Below are positions 37,607-44,564 of a DNA stretch of 64,000 nucleotides, piece by piece (the first letter of the stretch is position 1; the number at the start of each line of letters is the position of its first letter). Both the position numbers and the translations under genes were made by a program. The DNA is taken from NCBI GenBank assembly GCA_009783295.1, contig WRHK01000005.1:22780-86779 (forward strand), in the 5' to 3' direction. This DNA is from Promicromonosporaceae bacterium (GTDB lineage: Bacteria > Actinomycetota > Actinomycetes > Actinomycetales > Cellulomonadaceae). The notes under the pieces were generated by a model. The model worked only from the letters and a program-made list of their open reading frames with translations. It was not told the DNA's origin and searched no databases.

Positions 37607-38461
37607 TCAGGGCGTACCCGTCGACACGTCCACCGACACCACCGTGCCGCCGACGTCGGCCGCGAGCTGGGCCACCACGGCGTTCAGCGCCTGCTGCTCA
37701 CCCTGCGGGGCCGCCGCGACGTCCACCGCGGCCGCCGGGATGGTGGCCACCGCCGGCACCGTGACGGCCGACGGCATCGCCGGGTCGCGCAGCACCAGGG
37801 CCGGGGCCGCGGCCCCGTCGGCACGGTCCGTCGACTGCCAGGCCGCGCGGTGCACGTGCGTGCCGGACGGCGTCGGGCGCAGCCGCAGCGCGGGCGGCAC
37901 CGGCGTGCCGAGCAGGTCCGCCAGCTGCTGGAGCAGCGTCTGGGTCCGCGCGGACAGCGACCGGTCGAACCGCGTCTGCAGCACCACCTGCACGGCGGTC
38001 GCGTCGGCGGTGCAGCCGGTGCACGCCGAGGCGACGGCGAGCGCCCGGTTGGTGGCCGTCACCGACGACCCCTGCCGCTGCACCACGACCTGCAGGGACA
38101 CGGCGCTGCCGATCCCTGCGCCGCCGGTGCCCCACGTGGTCGCCACGTTGTCGGCCGTGACCGAGCCGCGCGGCACGTAGACCACCTCGACGGTGGCGGC
38201 GCGGCCGGTGCAGCCGGTGCAGCCGGTCGAGGCCGTGGCCGTGGCCCGGGCGTGGCCGCCGGCGGCCACCGTGGACTGCTTGGCCTGCGAGTCCGTGACG
38301 GCCGGCCGCACGGGGTCGGCGTGGGCGGCGCTGACGAGGTCGACGTCGGACGGGGCGCCCCACGTCCAGCTCGCGTGCGGGAACCACGCGGCCCCCGCCA
38401 CCAGGGCAGCGGCGGCGACCGCCCCCACCGATCTGACGAGGGCGGTCCTGAGAGCCGTCAC
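37607..38461 (-). CDS. Secreted protein with paired CTGC motifs, part of the peptide cluster
   Basis: 284 residues. An N-terminal signal or anchor (about 8-28, SVGAVAAAALVAGAAWF) precedes an extracytoplasmic part with two similar modules: ASTGCTGCTGRAATVEVVYV and ASACTGCTADATAVQVVLQT, each placing two cysteines in C-x2-C. A third part has no cysteine. The paired cysteines could form disulfides, bind a metal or take part in thiol chemistry. No family is recognised. The GTG start overlaps the stop of the large protease-ATPase gene (GTGA), so it belongs to the same unit. Confidence 0.75.
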   Translation of the reverse strand: MTALRTALVRSVGAVAAAALVAGAAWFPHASWTWGAPSDVDLVSAAHADPVRPAVTDSQAKQSTVAAGGHARATATASTGCTGCTGRAATVEVVYVPRGSVTADNVATTWGTGGAGIGSAVSLQVVVQRQGSSVTATNRALAVASACTGCTADATAVQVVLQTRFDRSLSARTQTLLQQLADLLGTPVPPALRLRPTPSGTHVHRAAWQSTDRADGAAAPALVLRDPAMPSAVTVPAVATIPAAAVDVAAAPQGEQQALNAVVAQLAADVGGTVVSVDVSTGTP

Positions 38462-40842
38462 CGCTCGGCCCTCCAGTTCGTGTGGAAGGAGTCGGCCAGG
38501 GCGGCCGCGACCTCGGTGAACGCCTCGCGGGTCGCGGGCTCGAGCGCACCGAGGGTGGTGTGGCCACCGGCCTGGAGGGTCTTGTCCCAGGGGATGAGCG
38601 TGACGTGCGCGCACCGCTGGGCGAAGTGCTCGCTGATCACGTGCACGGCCGGGTCCTCGGGGTCCGCCACGGCGTTGAGCACGACGACGGCGGTGCGGAC
38701 CAGGTCCGGGTACCCGTGCTCGTCGAGCCAGTCGAGGGTCTGGGCGCCGGCGCGGGCGCCGTCGAGGGCGGGGCGCAGCACGAGCACGAGCTCGTCGGCC
38801 TCGGCGAGCAGGCCCTGGTTGGCGCTGTCTAGGATGCCGGTGCCCGTGTCGAGCAGCACCAGGTTGTAGAAGTGGTCGAGCACGCCGACCACCCGACGGT
38901 AGGCGGCCCGGTCGAGGGCCTGGGTGATGCGGGCGTCGTCGTTGGACGCGAGCACCTCGAGGCGCGACTCGGGGCACTGCGACGTGTAACGGCGCATGGT
39001 GGAGAACGAGTCGATGCGGTCGGCGGCGGCGAGCAGGTCGGTGATGGTGCGGTCGCAGTCGCCGGCGATGCGGCCGGAGAGGTTGCCGGCGTCGGGGTTG
39101 GCGTCGACGGCGACCACGCGGTCGCCGCGCAGCGTCGCGAAGGTGGCGCCGAGCCCCACGGTGACGGACGTCTTGCCGACGCCGCCCTTGCGGCTCATGA
39201 CCACGACCCGGCGGGTGCCGTCGATGGGTGCGCGCACCCGGTCGTGGAGGCTGTCGCGGCGCAGCTCGGCCTTGCCGGGCCCGAGGGCGACGGCGCCGTG
39301 GGTGCCGGCGCGGACGGCGCGACGCCATCCGCTCGCGGCGAGCCGGCGGGGGGACCCGAGCACGGCCTCGTCGGTGAGGTCGGCGGCGGTGGGCCCGCTA
39401 CGGCGCTTCGGGCCGACCAGTCCGGTCGGCGCGGTGGTGGGCGGGGCGTCTGCCGGCGCCGATGCCGGGGGTGCCTCGCCGGGAGCCGACGGCACGGCCG
39501 CCGGCCCGGCGAGGGCCTCCGGGGTGGTGAGGGTGTCCATGATCTGCCTCCTGGACCGATGGGGACGGGCGAGCCGTCGGCGGGCGAGGGCCCCCACCGA
39601 CAGCACGGTGCGGGCCGCCAGCACCGCCAGGCCGACCAAGGGCACAGCCAGCAGGGCGATGGAGACGATCCCGAGAAGCACGTCCGCGACGTCGTGCGCG
39701 GACAGTGCGGCGAGGAGCAAGGACCACTGGTGCTCGACGGCGAGCACTGCCGTCGAGACCAGCTTGGGCAGGTTGAGGGCGAGCCAGACGAGCCCGCCGA
39801 GCAGCAGCGGGACCACGGCCAGCACCCAGGCGGTCACGGCGCGTCGCGCACCGGGCCGCATGTCTGCCACCCGCGGGTCCATCGTGCGGCCAGGCAGCTG
39901 GCTGCGCAGCACGGGCCCGATACGGGCGAACAGGTCGGGCACGCCGGCGAGGTCCGCGAGCACGAAGTAGCCGTCGAGCCGCACGGTGGGCAGCAGCTGC
40001 TCGAGGGCCTCCACGTGCATGAGCACCAGCACCACGACCAGCACGGGGCTGCCCGTGACCAGGTACGCGACGCCGACGCCCAGCAGGCACCAGACGGTGA
40101 AGTACAGGCCGCCGAGGTCGGTGCGCAGGCGCCCGGCGCGGTTCAGCCGGTAGGAGTCGGTGACGTTGGTGAAGAAGGCCGGCGCGATGAGGTAGACGCC
40201 GACGCCGATGCGCCCTGGCTCCGCGCCTCCGTAGGCGCAGGCCGTCGCATGGCCCATCTCGTGGATCAGCGCGCTCACCGTCATGAGCAGGAAGATCCCC
40301 ACCAGCGTGGTGGGGGTCGCGAACACGAACGCGATGGCGTTGACGACGTGCGCGTTGGCGACGACGGCGAAGTCGACGGCGAGCCACGCGGCGAGCACCA
40401 CCACGACGACGACCGGGTGGAACGTGGGCCGCAGCACGCGCGAGACACCACGGACGGCCCGGGCCGGCATGAGGGTGCCACGCAGCGAGAGGCTCAGCAG
40501 CGGTGCGGACTTGGGCGGGGCCACCTCGACGTCCGGAGCCTGCGCACTGGCGTCCTCGGCGAGGCCCACGGGCCCCAGCTTCGACGACACCAGGAGGTCG
40601 AGGCCCTCGACGGTGAGGGTTCGACCGAAGGACTGGCTCACCGCGTCGGCGACCTGCGCGGGCGTGCGCTGCGGGTCGAGCCGTGAGAGGACCGTGTTCA
40701 CCAGCGCGGACACCTGGACCACCTGCCCGTCCGGGCGGCGTACCAGGTACGCGGGCGACGTCAGCCCCGAGCCGGCGACCTGCCCCAGCAGGGCGGTGCC
40801 GGCCGGGCGGGCCCAGCGGTGTTCTTCTACCCCGATGCTCAT
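38458..40842 (-). CDS. PqqD/RRE-like + M50 metalloprotease + ParA/MinD ATPase in one reading frame
   Basis: 794 codons without a stop. Residues about 1-95 look like a PqqD/RRE peptide-recognition domain (VVQVSALVNTVLSRLDPQRTPAQVADAVSQSF, partly quoted). About 130-430 is a multi-pass M50 (site-2-protease-like) domain with the zinc motif SALIHEMGHATACAYGG and the third-ligand motif TVRLDGYFVLADL. After a Pro/Ala-rich linker comes a ParA/MinD-type ATPase with deviant Walker A SRKGGVGKTSVTVG, VDANPDAGNL and LLDTGTGI. An internal ATG at 39540 with a perfect AGGAGG 6 bases upstream could yield the ATPase part separately. SD GGAG precedes 40842. It probably recognises and cleaves the small peptides encoded just upstream. 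Confidence 0.8.
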   Translation of the reverse strand: MSIGVEEHRWARPAGTALLGQVAGSGLTSPAYLVRRPDGQVVQVSALVNTVLSRLDPQRTPAQVADAVSQSFGRTLTVEGLDLLVSSKLGPVGLAEDASAQAPDVEVAPPKSAPLLSLSLRGTLMPARAVRGVSRVLRPTFHPVVVVVVLAAWLAVDFAVVANAHVVNAIAFVFATPTTLVGIFLLMTVSALIHEMGHATACAYGGAEPGRIGVGVYLIAPAFFTNVTDSYRLNRAGRLRTDLGGLYFTVWCLLGVGVAYLVTGSPVLVVVLVLMHVEALEQLLPTVRLDGYFVLADLAGVPDLFARIGPVLRSQLPGRTMDPRVADMRPGARRAVTAWVLAVVPLLLGGLVWLALNLPKLVSTAVLAVEHQWSLLLAALSAHDVADVLLGIVSIALLAVPLVGLAVLAARTVLSVGALARRRLARPHRSRRQIMDTLTTPEALAGPAAVPSAPGEAPPASAPADAPPTTAPTGLVGPKRRSGPTAADLTDEAVLGSPRRLAASGWRRAVRAGTHGAVALGPGKAELRRDSLHDRVRAPIDGTRRVVVMSRKGGVGKTSVTVGLGATFATLRGDRVVAVDANPDAGNLSGRIAGDCDRTITDLLAAADRIDSFSTMRRYTSQCPESRLEVLASNDDARITQALDRAAYRRVVGVLDHFYNLVLLDTGTGILDSANQGLLAEADELVLVLRPALDGARAGAQTLDWLDEHGYPDLVRTAVVVLNAVADPEDPAVHVISEHFAQRCAHVTLIPWDKTLQAGGHTTLGALEPATREAFTEVAAALADSFHTNWRAER
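39538..39552 (-). promoter_or_regulatory. Internal ribosome binding site and start for the ParA-like part
   Basis: On the minus strand AGGAGG (39552-39547), CAGATC and ATG (39540-39538) form an ideal start inside the fused frame, at the linker between the M50 and ATPase domains. Initiation there would give a 360-residue protein starting MDTLTTPEALAG. Such a perfect SD by chance in the middle of an ORF is unlikely. Confidence 0.7.
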
Positions 40843-40908
40843 TGCTGCTCCGAGCCCACCCGTCGCCGCCGGAGATACGGTCCGGCGGCGGCGGGACGGT
40901 CTCCGGGC

Positions 40909-41127
40909 TCAGTACCCGGAAGTGAGGGACAAGCCCTGGAGGATGCTTGCTGCTGCCGTCGACCCGATCGTCGCGGCGTTCAGGGCGAGGGCCACGTTGA
41001 CCGCGACGATCGGACTGACGTTGATCGCGATCCACGGGGCCGGCCGGGCGAACAACAGCGTCTCGCGCGGCGGGAGGAGCTCGATGGACTGCTCCTCGAG
41101 CTCGGTTGCTGTGATGAGGTCGTGCAT
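40909..41127 (-). CDS. Small peptide A with ELLPxRETL motif (candidate precursor)
   Basis: 72 residues. The acidic N-terminal half carries ELEEQSIELLPPRETLLF; the C-terminal half is hydrophobic and small-residue-rich (VAVNVALALNAATIGSTAAA). It shares the ELE-x2-S-x-ELLP-x-RETL-x-F and ALALNAA/S motifs with peptide B. It looks like a leader-core precursor peptide. No Cys is present, so lanthionine chemistry is excluded. GAGGAAG lies upstream of the ATG. It is followed by the RRE-M50-ATPase gene after 66 bases. Confidence 0.75.
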   Translation of the reverse strand: MHDLITATELEEQSIELLPPRETLLFARPAPWIAINVSPIVAVNVALALNAATIGSTAAASILQGLSLTSGY

Positions 41128-41203
41128 CGTTTCTCACTTCCTCTGAAGGGCCCGGTGCCGCCGGCCTCGGGCAAGACACGCGTGCCCTCGGGGTAGGGAG
41201 GCT

Positions 41204-41243
41204 CCCGGCGTGCCGTTGTGACACAGGCACGACGGCACCGGGC
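41204..41243 (-). terminator. Hairpin between the two peptide genes
   Basis: CCCGGCGTGCCGT (41204-41216) pairs with ACGGCACCGGGC (41232-41243) around a 15-base loop with one bulged G, in the gap between peptide B (stop 41264) and peptide A (start 41127). It may partly terminate or attenuate the transcript so that peptide B is made in excess. Confidence 0.45.
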
Positions 41244-41263
41244 GTTCTTTGTGCATCGTCGGT

Positions 41264-41470
41264 TCAGCTCTGGGTGACGACGATGGTCTGGACGGCTGCG
41301 CTGCTCGCGTTGGAGAACAGCGACGCTGCGTTCAGGGCGAGCGACGAGTTGGACGCCGTGATGCTGGCCAGGTTGGTCTTGGTCCAGTAGGTGTTGAAGA
41401 AGAGCGTCTCCCGCTCGGGAAGCAGCTCCATCGACTCACCTTCGAGCTCGCTGAGCGTGATCTCGTTCAT
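41264..41470 (-). CDS. Small peptide B with ELLPxRETL motif (candidate precursor)
   Basis: 68 residues, first gene of the minus-strand unit. The N-terminal half has SELEGESMELLPERETLFF and the C-terminal half NLASITASNSSLALNAASLF, rich in Asn, Ser and Ala. The alignment with peptide A is clear over both halves, although overall identity is modest. A GAGAGGGGG ribosome binding site precedes the ATG. The upstream region holds 11-bp-period direct repeats expected for SARP control. A role as exported or modified peptide is inference. Confidence 0.75.
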   Translation of the reverse strand: MNEITLSELEGESMELLPERETLFFNTYWTKTNLASITASNSSLALNAASLFSNASSAAVQTIVVTQS

Positions 41471-41504
41471 GTGTTGTCACCCCCTCTCCGATCAGGACGG
41501 AGTG

Positions 41505-41546
41505 AACGTAGGCAACGGGGCGTCACCGGGGCGTCGTGTGGGAGTG
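41505..41546 (-). promoter_or_regulatory. SARP-type promoter of the peptide genes
   Basis: On the minus strand GACGCCCC occurs at 41535-41528 and 41524-41517, an exact 11-bp step, with a weaker third copy one step further upstream (41546-41539). A TACGTT hexamer (41510-41505) lies 6 bases downstream of the nearest repeat and would serve as -10. SARP regulators are known to bind such heptamer repeats with 4-base spacers about 8 bases before the -10. The regulator gene is divergently adjacent. Confidence 0.6.
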
Positions 41547-41564
41547 ACGGCGGCGCCAAGTTTC

Positions 41565-41592
41565 CGTGACCCGGGCGTGATTCCGGCGTGAT
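41565..41592 (+). promoter_or_regulatory. Second set of 11-bp-period direct repeats
   Basis: CGTGA occurs at 41565, 41576 and 41587, exactly 11 bases apart; the last two are in GGCGTGAT blocks. The set lies between the peptide promoter and the SARP gene. It may be a second SARP site for autoregulation. No convincing -10 follows at the usual distance. Confidence 0.45.
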
Positions 41593-41753
41593 CGGGCGGC
41601 GGTTCGCGGGACGCTCCGCTCTACCGTGGGCGAAGGTCCGATATTCGGGGCGCAGGGAGTGTCACGGACGGCGGCTCCCGCCCTCTTGACGTATGGACGC
41701 CCCGTCGGCGAGGTCCGCGACGGGGATGCATTGATCGACTCGGGGTAACTGTC

Positions 41754-42485
41754 ATGTCCATGACCGCCGACGACGCTGCGTCAGCCCTCACGGGGTACCG
41801 CCTGAACCTGCTCGGCGACGCCACCGTCCTCCACGACGGGGTCGGGGTGCCGGTGCTGCGACGCGAGCGTCTGCTCGTGTCGCTGCTGGCCCTGCAGGGC
41901 TCGCGGCCGCGAGGCCATATCGCCGGCACCCTCTGGCCGGAGACCCCTGACGACCGCGCCCGCGCGTCGCTGCGGCAGTCGCTGCGGAACCTGCGGCAGG
42001 TGCTGCCGGACGGGTTCGTGCTGGCCGGCTCCGGGTCGCTGGGGCTCGCCCCTGACCTCGACGTCGACGTCTGGGACCTGCGCCATCACTGCGACACCGT
42101 GCTCTCGGGGTCCGCGCCGCGGCTCACGCTGCGCCGGGCCCTCGAGGCACTCCACGCGATCGTGGGCCCGGAGCTGCTGCTCGGCGAGTTCGACGAGTGG
42201 GTCGACGTCGAGCGGCGCCGCCTGCAGCGGCAGCGGCTGCACGCGCTGGAGCGCCTGACCCGCGAGCTCGGCCGCCTCGGCGAGACGACCTGGGCGATCA
42301 CGGCCGCGGAGGCGGCGTCGGACCTGGACCCGCTCCGCGAGGAGCCCACGGCCCTGCTCATCTCCCTCCACCTCGCCGAGGGCTCCGTGGTCGAGGCCCG
42401 GCGGACGTTCGACACGTTCCGCCGGCGGCTGCGCACCGAGCTGCGCGTCGACCCCTCGCCCCGCGTGCTCGCCCTGCTGCGATAG
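41754..42485 (+). CDS. SARP family transcriptional activator (winged helix + BTAD)
   Basis: 243 residues, the short SARP form. An OmpR-like winged helix at about 15-95 (RRERLLVSLLALQGSRPRGH, LWPETPDDRARASLRQSLRNLR) is followed by a bacterial transcriptional activation domain at about 105-243 (VWDLRHHC, GEFDEWVDVERRRLQRQRLHALERLTRE, partly quoted, and LRTELRVDPSPRV). SARPs switch on secondary-metabolite clusters in actinobacteria. It is divergent from the peptide genes and is the likely activator of 41470-37607. Confidence 0.88.
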   Translation: MSMTADDAASALTGYRLNLLGDATVLHDGVGVPVLRRERLLVSLLALQGSRPRGHIAGTLWPETPDDRARASLRQSLRNLRQVLPDGFVLAGSGSLGLAPDLDVDVWDLRHHCDTVLSGSAPRLTLRRALEALHAIVGPELLLGEFDEWVDVERRRLQRQRLHALERLTRELGRLGETTWAITAAEAASDLDPLREEPTALLISLHLAEGSVVEARRTFDTFRRRLRTELRVDPSPRVLALLR

Positions 42486-42552
42486 GCCAGGAACGCCGAC
42501 ACCGCACGACGACGGCGCCCCGGACGTCCCCGCGGCACGAGATCGTCGATGC

Positions 42553-43158
42553 ATGTCGAACGTCATCGTGGTCCGCCTCGACGCCGTGCCCGCCGAACGC
42601 CACCGCGACGTGGCGCGCGTCTTCGCGTCCGCGTACGCCAAGGACCTCGCCGCGATCAGCCGCGACACCGGCCGGTGGACCGAGGCGCTGACCTCGGCAC
42701 TCGTCCCCGAGGTCTGCTACGTGGCGCTCGACTGCGAGGCCGCCCCCGAGCGCGCCGTCGTCGGGCTGGCCGCCTGCTCGCACGGGTCCACGCGGGCCCT
42801 GCGGCTCGACGCGACGGCCCTGCGCCGGGCCCTCGGCACCGTGCGCGGCACGTTCGCCTACCTCGCCATGCGCCGCAGCTTCCACGACCCGCTGCCCTAC
42901 CCGGCCACCACGGGCTACGTCGAGTGCGTCGCGACCGACCCGGAGGCGCGCGGACGGGGCGTCGCGACCGCCCTCATGGCGCACATCCACGGCCTCCCGT
43001 TCGAGAACTTCACCCTCGAGGTCACGGACGCCAACGACGGCGCCCGCCAGCTCTACGAACGCCTCGGCTACCGCGAGACCCGGCGCCGCCGCTCGAAGGC
43101 GCCCTGGCTGACGGGCTACCGCGAGGCCCTCTACCTCGGGCGTGCGGCCGGGGCCTGA
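42553..43158 (+). CDS. GNAT family N-acetyltransferase
   Basis: 201 residues. The acetyl-CoA signature is VECVATDPEARGRGVATALMAHIH, with the terminal NDGARQLYERLGYRET. The N-terminal part (VARVFASAYAKDLAAISRDTGRW) is less conserved. Substrate unknown. It follows the SARP gene by 67 bases on the same strand, but no functional link is evident. Confidence 0.85.
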   Translation: MSNVIVVRLDAVPAERHRDVARVFASAYAKDLAAISRDTGRWTEALTSALVPEVCYVALDCEAAPERAVVGLAACSHGSTRALRLDATALRRALGTVRGTFAYLAMRRSFHDPLPYPATTGYVECVATDPEARGRGVATALMAHIHGLPFENFTLEVTDANDGARQLYERLGYRETRRRRSKAPWLTGYREALYLGRAAGA

Positions 43159-43179
43159 CCGCCCCGGCCGCACCCCGGG

Positions 43180-43902
43180 TTACCTCAGGTGCCGGTCGAA
43201 GAACCGGGCGCCATCCTCGGCCTCGAACGTCGGCGTACCGACGTGCCCGCCCAGGTTGGCGTGGAGCGTCTTCTCCGTGCTGCCGAAGGCGTCGAACAGG
43301 TCCAGGGCGTTCTGCCGGGGGTTGCCCTCGTCGTCCCACTGGAGCAGCACCAGCAGCGGGGCGGTGACCCTCCGGGCCTCCTCGCGCTGGGCACGCGGCA
43401 CGTAGCCGCCGGCGAAGAGCAGGGCAGCGGCGATGCGCGGGTCGGCGGCCGCGAGCCCGATGCCCACGGCGGTCCAGCCGGAGTACCCGACGGGGCCGGA
43501 GAGCTCGGGCAGCTCGAGGAGGGCGTCGAGAGTGGTCTGCCAGTCCGGGACGGCGTTCTCGACGAGCGGGCCGATGTACGCCTCGAAGACGTCGTCCGAC
43601 CGCCGCCCGGCCTGCATCGACCGGCGGAACTCGGCACGGGACTGCTCCTCCGCCGCCGAACGGGGGCGGTCACCGCACCCGCGGGCGTCGATGGAGGCCA
43701 CCGCGTACCCGTGCGCCGCGGAGAACCGGGCCCGGGCCACCAGGCGGGGCTCCGCCTTGGGCAGACCGTTGTTGTGGGCGTGGAGGATGAGGGGCGCGGG
43801 GGCCTCGGACGCCGGGAGCCACAGGGTTCCGGGGATGTCGCCGAGGGTGAACTCGCGCTCGAGGACGCCGTCGTCGTGGCGCCTCTCGGAGATGAGCTGC
43901 AT
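43180..43902 (-). CDS. Alpha/beta hydrolase (dienelactone-hydrolase-like)
   Basis: 240 residues. The fold shows LILHAHNNGLPKAEPRLVARARF, YAVASIDARGCGDRP, the nucleophile elbow GPVGYSGWTAVGIGLA (G-x-S-x-W/T variant) and LLVLLQWDDEGNPRQ with a late His in LHANLGGHVGTP. It may be an esterase acting on a xenobiotic or antibiotic; substrate unknown. The leader contains a 16-codon ORF with a perfect ribosome binding site and a hairpin just before its own SD, suggesting translational or transcriptional attenuation. Confidence 0.8.
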   Translation of the reverse strand: MQLISERRHDDGVLEREFTLGDIPGTLWLPASEAPAPLILHAHNNGLPKAEPRLVARARFSAAHGYAVASIDARGCGDRPRSAAEEQSRAEFRRSMQAGRRSDDVFEAYIGPLVENAVPDWQTTLDALLELPELSGPVGYSGWTAVGIGLAAADPRIAAALLFAGGYVPRAQREEARRVTAPLLVLLQWDDEGNPRQNALDLFDAFGSTEKTLHANLGGHVGTPTFEAEDGARFFDRHLR

Positions 43903-43947
43903 GGTGGTGCCTTTCGGGAGTGCTGCTGAGCGGCGCTCCCGGGCGAC

Positions 43948-43998
43948 CTACCGCCCGACCATGACCCCAGAGGGGAGCACCCACGTCATCACGTTCAC
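43948..43998 (-). CDS. 16-codon upstream ORF (candidate leader peptide) before the hydrolase gene
   Basis: A GTG start at 43998 has AGGAGGT exactly 7 bases upstream, the strongest ribosome binding site in the area. The ORF encodes VNVMTWVLPSGVMVGR and stops with TAG 45 bases before the hydrolase ATG. CGGGAG ... CTCCCG can pair between the uORF and the hydrolase SD. This is the layout of ribosome-stalling leaders of resistance genes; whether translation of this peptide regulates the hydrolase is inference. Confidence 0.5.
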   Translation of the reverse strand: MNVMTWVLPSGVMVGR

Positions 43999-44135
43999 GG
44001 GTACCACCTCCTCGATGCTTCTGCACGGCCTCCGGGAGGCTAGCAGCGGCCCCCGCGGGCGGCCAAGAGGATTACCGCGTGATCTGCGTACCAGAACGGC
44101 CACCGCGCCTTCTTGGTGAGTGAGGAGGTTCTGAG

Positions 44136-44435
44136 ATGACCACCATCGACACCACACCCGGGAGCAACGACGCCGTCCCGCCGCGGCTCCGCACCGTCAC
44201 CTACGTGGTGTCGCTGTGCTGGGGCGCGCTCGCCACGGGCATCGCCGCCGTCGTCGCGGTGCTCGTCGCCAACGGCGTCACCGCGGCCACCACCGGCGCG
44301 GTCATCGTCGGGATCGCGGGCGCCGTCTCCGGAGTCGTCGTCACCATCTGCGGCGGGCTCGGCACCGCCTACCGGCCGCCGTCCGAGCCCGAGGGCGGCG
44401 CGAGCGACCATGGAACCCCCGCTCCCCCGGCCTGA
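44136..44435 (+). CDS. Small membrane protein
   Basis: 99 residues. GAGGAGG precedes the ATG. Two hydrophobic segments (about 20-45 and 52-78) are flanked by a polar N-terminus and an acidic, Pro-rich tail. No family recognised. The divergent hydrolase leader shares its promoter region. Confidence 0.6.
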   Translation: MTTIDTTPGSNDAVPPRLRTVTYVVSLCWGALATGIAAVVAVLVANGVTAATTGAVIVGIAGAVSGVVVTICGGLGTAYRPPSEPEGGASDHGTPAPPA

Positions 44436-44550
44436 CCCACGTCCCGCCCGCTGGTACGCCACCGACGGCACCAGCGTCGACGGCTGGCAGTGCCCGTGCG
44501 GGTTCATCTTCGCGACCGAGGTGGCCGCGCGGCAGCATCCGTGCGGGTGA
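44410..44550 (+). CDS. 46-residue zinc-finger-like small protein
   Basis: Begins inside the previous gene in another frame (26 bases overlap). The C-terminal half reads GWQCPCGFIFATEVAARQHPCG: Cys-x-Cys then His-x-Cys, a compact C2HC-type zinc site. The rest is Pro/Arg-rich. The clear finger supports a real gene although the overlap is long. Function unknown. Confidence 0.5.
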   Translation: MEPPLPRPDPRPARWYATDGTSVDGWQCPCGFIFATEVAARQHPCG

Positions 44551-44564
44551 GGCGGCGTTCCCCC

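Noticed and set aside
40909..41470. Lanthipeptide or lasso-peptide precursors
   Set aside because: No cysteines in either peptide and no LanM/LanB, asparagine synthetase-like or B-protein genes in the cluster.
43948..44157. A 69-codon minus-strand ORF starting at 44157
   Set aside because: No ribosome binding site at its start and it overlaps the divergent gene; only its last 17 codons, with a perfect SD, look real and are listed as a leader ORF.
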